Positions 40,422 through 40,921 of a DNA stretch of 40,921 nt are shown here, piece by piece; position 1 is the stretch's first letter; the number at the start of each line of letters is the position of its first letter. The stretch comes from WRDF01 sp031552235 (GTDB lineage Bacteria > Bacteroidota > Bacteroidia > Bacteroidales > Rikenellaceae), in NCBI GenBank assembly GCA_031552235.1, contig JAVBMR010000020.1:1-40921 (forward strand). The letters run 5' to 3'. The translations under genes and the position numbers were made by a program. The notes beneath the pieces were generated by a model. That model did no database searches. It was not told the origin of the DNA and was given only the letters and a program-made list of their open reading frames with translations.

Positions 40422-40921
40422 TTACTGTTTGCGTTTTAGTACGAAGAATATCCTGTTTACCAGTCGCCGGGCGATCTTTACGATAGCTTTATTGGGCGCC
40501 ATCCTCTTGCGATACTCCTCATAGGCCATTGTCATGGCCGGATCTTTCCTTATGGCTATCCAAGCGGCTTCGACGAAGTAACACCGCAATATGGCATGTT
40601 TGCGTATGGTAATATCACCGATACCCTCTTTCTCTCCACTTGAATGGCACATCGGAATGAGTCCGACGTAGGCTGCCAACTGGTCAGGGCATTCTTAAAC
40701 CTGGCGATATTGTCTATCTCCGTGAGTAATGTTATGCCGGTCGTGATGCCGATGCCGGGAACCGTCATCAGTAACCGCAGAGATTCTGAAAACGGCTCCG
40801 TGCGTGATATCTGTCGGATGGCTCTGGCTTCCTGCAACAGAATTTTTCGTAAGCGTACAAACTGCTCGATATGCAGGTCCAGTGTTTTGCGCCCGTACTC
40901 TGTAAATAACTCCACTTCGCT
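40422..40921 (-). pseudogene. IS110-family transposase, C-terminal part, frameshifted, cut by window edge
   Basis: The frame entering from the right edge reads ...ELFTEYGRKTLDLHIEQF..LLMTVPGIGITTGITLLTEIDNIARFKNA. The match then continues in another frame as DQLAAYVGLIPMCHSSGEKEGIGDITIRKHAILRCYFVEAAW to the TAA at 40422. Together these are the Transposase_20 (IS116/IS110/IS902) C-terminal domain with its GIG and SSG motifs. The shift is near 40688, consistent with loss of one base (or gain of two), so the gene is probably inactive. The N-terminal DEDD/RuvC-like domain lies outside the window. Confidence 0.85.

Noticed and set aside
1..40921. CRISPR array, prophage, restriction-modification or toxin-antitoxin system
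   Set aside because: No regularly spaced direct repeats and no genes of these types were seen; repeats present are dispersed hairpins.

Overview
The window reads as a chromosomal segment of a Bacteroidales bacterium, most likely a Rikenellaceae/Alistipes-type gut anaerobe. This is inferred from moderately high GC (mid-50s by eye), Bacteroidetes promoters of the form TTTG-N19/20-TAnnTTTG, A-rich leaders without Shine-Dalgarno sequences, a GlmM and a GuaB of Bacteroidales type, and the compact V-type ATPase operon that includes a DUF2764 gene. Species cannot be named from sequence alone.

Layout: (1) 1-6.5 kb, mostly minus strand: htpG, a hotdog thioesterase, guaB, and a rex-ribF pair whose RibF appears to have lost its riboflavin-kinase motif. 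(2) 6.6-8.7 kb, plus strand: a TolB-like beta-propeller lipoprotein and a HAD hydrolase, separated by a structured repeat. (3) 8.8-14.2 kb, minus: dnaN, a lipoprotein, a DEDDh exonuclease, a LysM/periplasmic-binding-fold protein, and (upstream of dnaN) a uridine-phosphorylase-like gene, divergent from glmM (14.3-15.7 kb, plus). (4) 15.8-18.4 kb, minus: holA, a rhomboid protease and a class-IV aminotransferase-like gene. (5) 18.7-28.2 kb, minus: a V-type ATPase operon in the order DUF4301-E-DUF2764-A-B-D-I-K. The proteolipid carries residues matching the Enterococcus hirae Na+ site, so a sodium-translocating enzyme is plausible. (6) 28.3-32.3 kb, plus: murB, two tandem GT-A glycosyltransferase paralogues and tilS. 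(7) 32.7-36.7 kb, minus: an M23 peptidase, recX, prmC and a gene of unknown function. (8) 36.8-39.7 kb, plus: the classical yceD(DUF177)-rpmF-plsX-fabH lipid/ribosome cluster. (9) 39.7-40.9 kb: a visibly more AT-rich accessory end with a broken tRNA-Arg copy, an intact tRNA-Arg(CCU), a possible free-standing small RNA, and a frameshifted IS110-family transposase running off the window with a structured non-coding flank.

The least ordinary material lies between genes. At least six intergenic spacers carry members of one multi-hairpin repeat superfamily, whose stems differ by compensatory base changes between copies (7.8, 18.4, 32.4, 34.6, 36.2 and 4.7 kb). A second hairpin family sits at 4.57, 21.77 and 34.59 kb. 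The other notable points are the degenerate RibF, the AT-rich tRNA/IS110 end with possible non-coding RNAs, near-leaderless promoters at murB and holA, a sigma-54-like element before htpG, and DUF4301 at the head of the V-ATPase operon. No CRISPR array, prophage or complete mobile element was seen.
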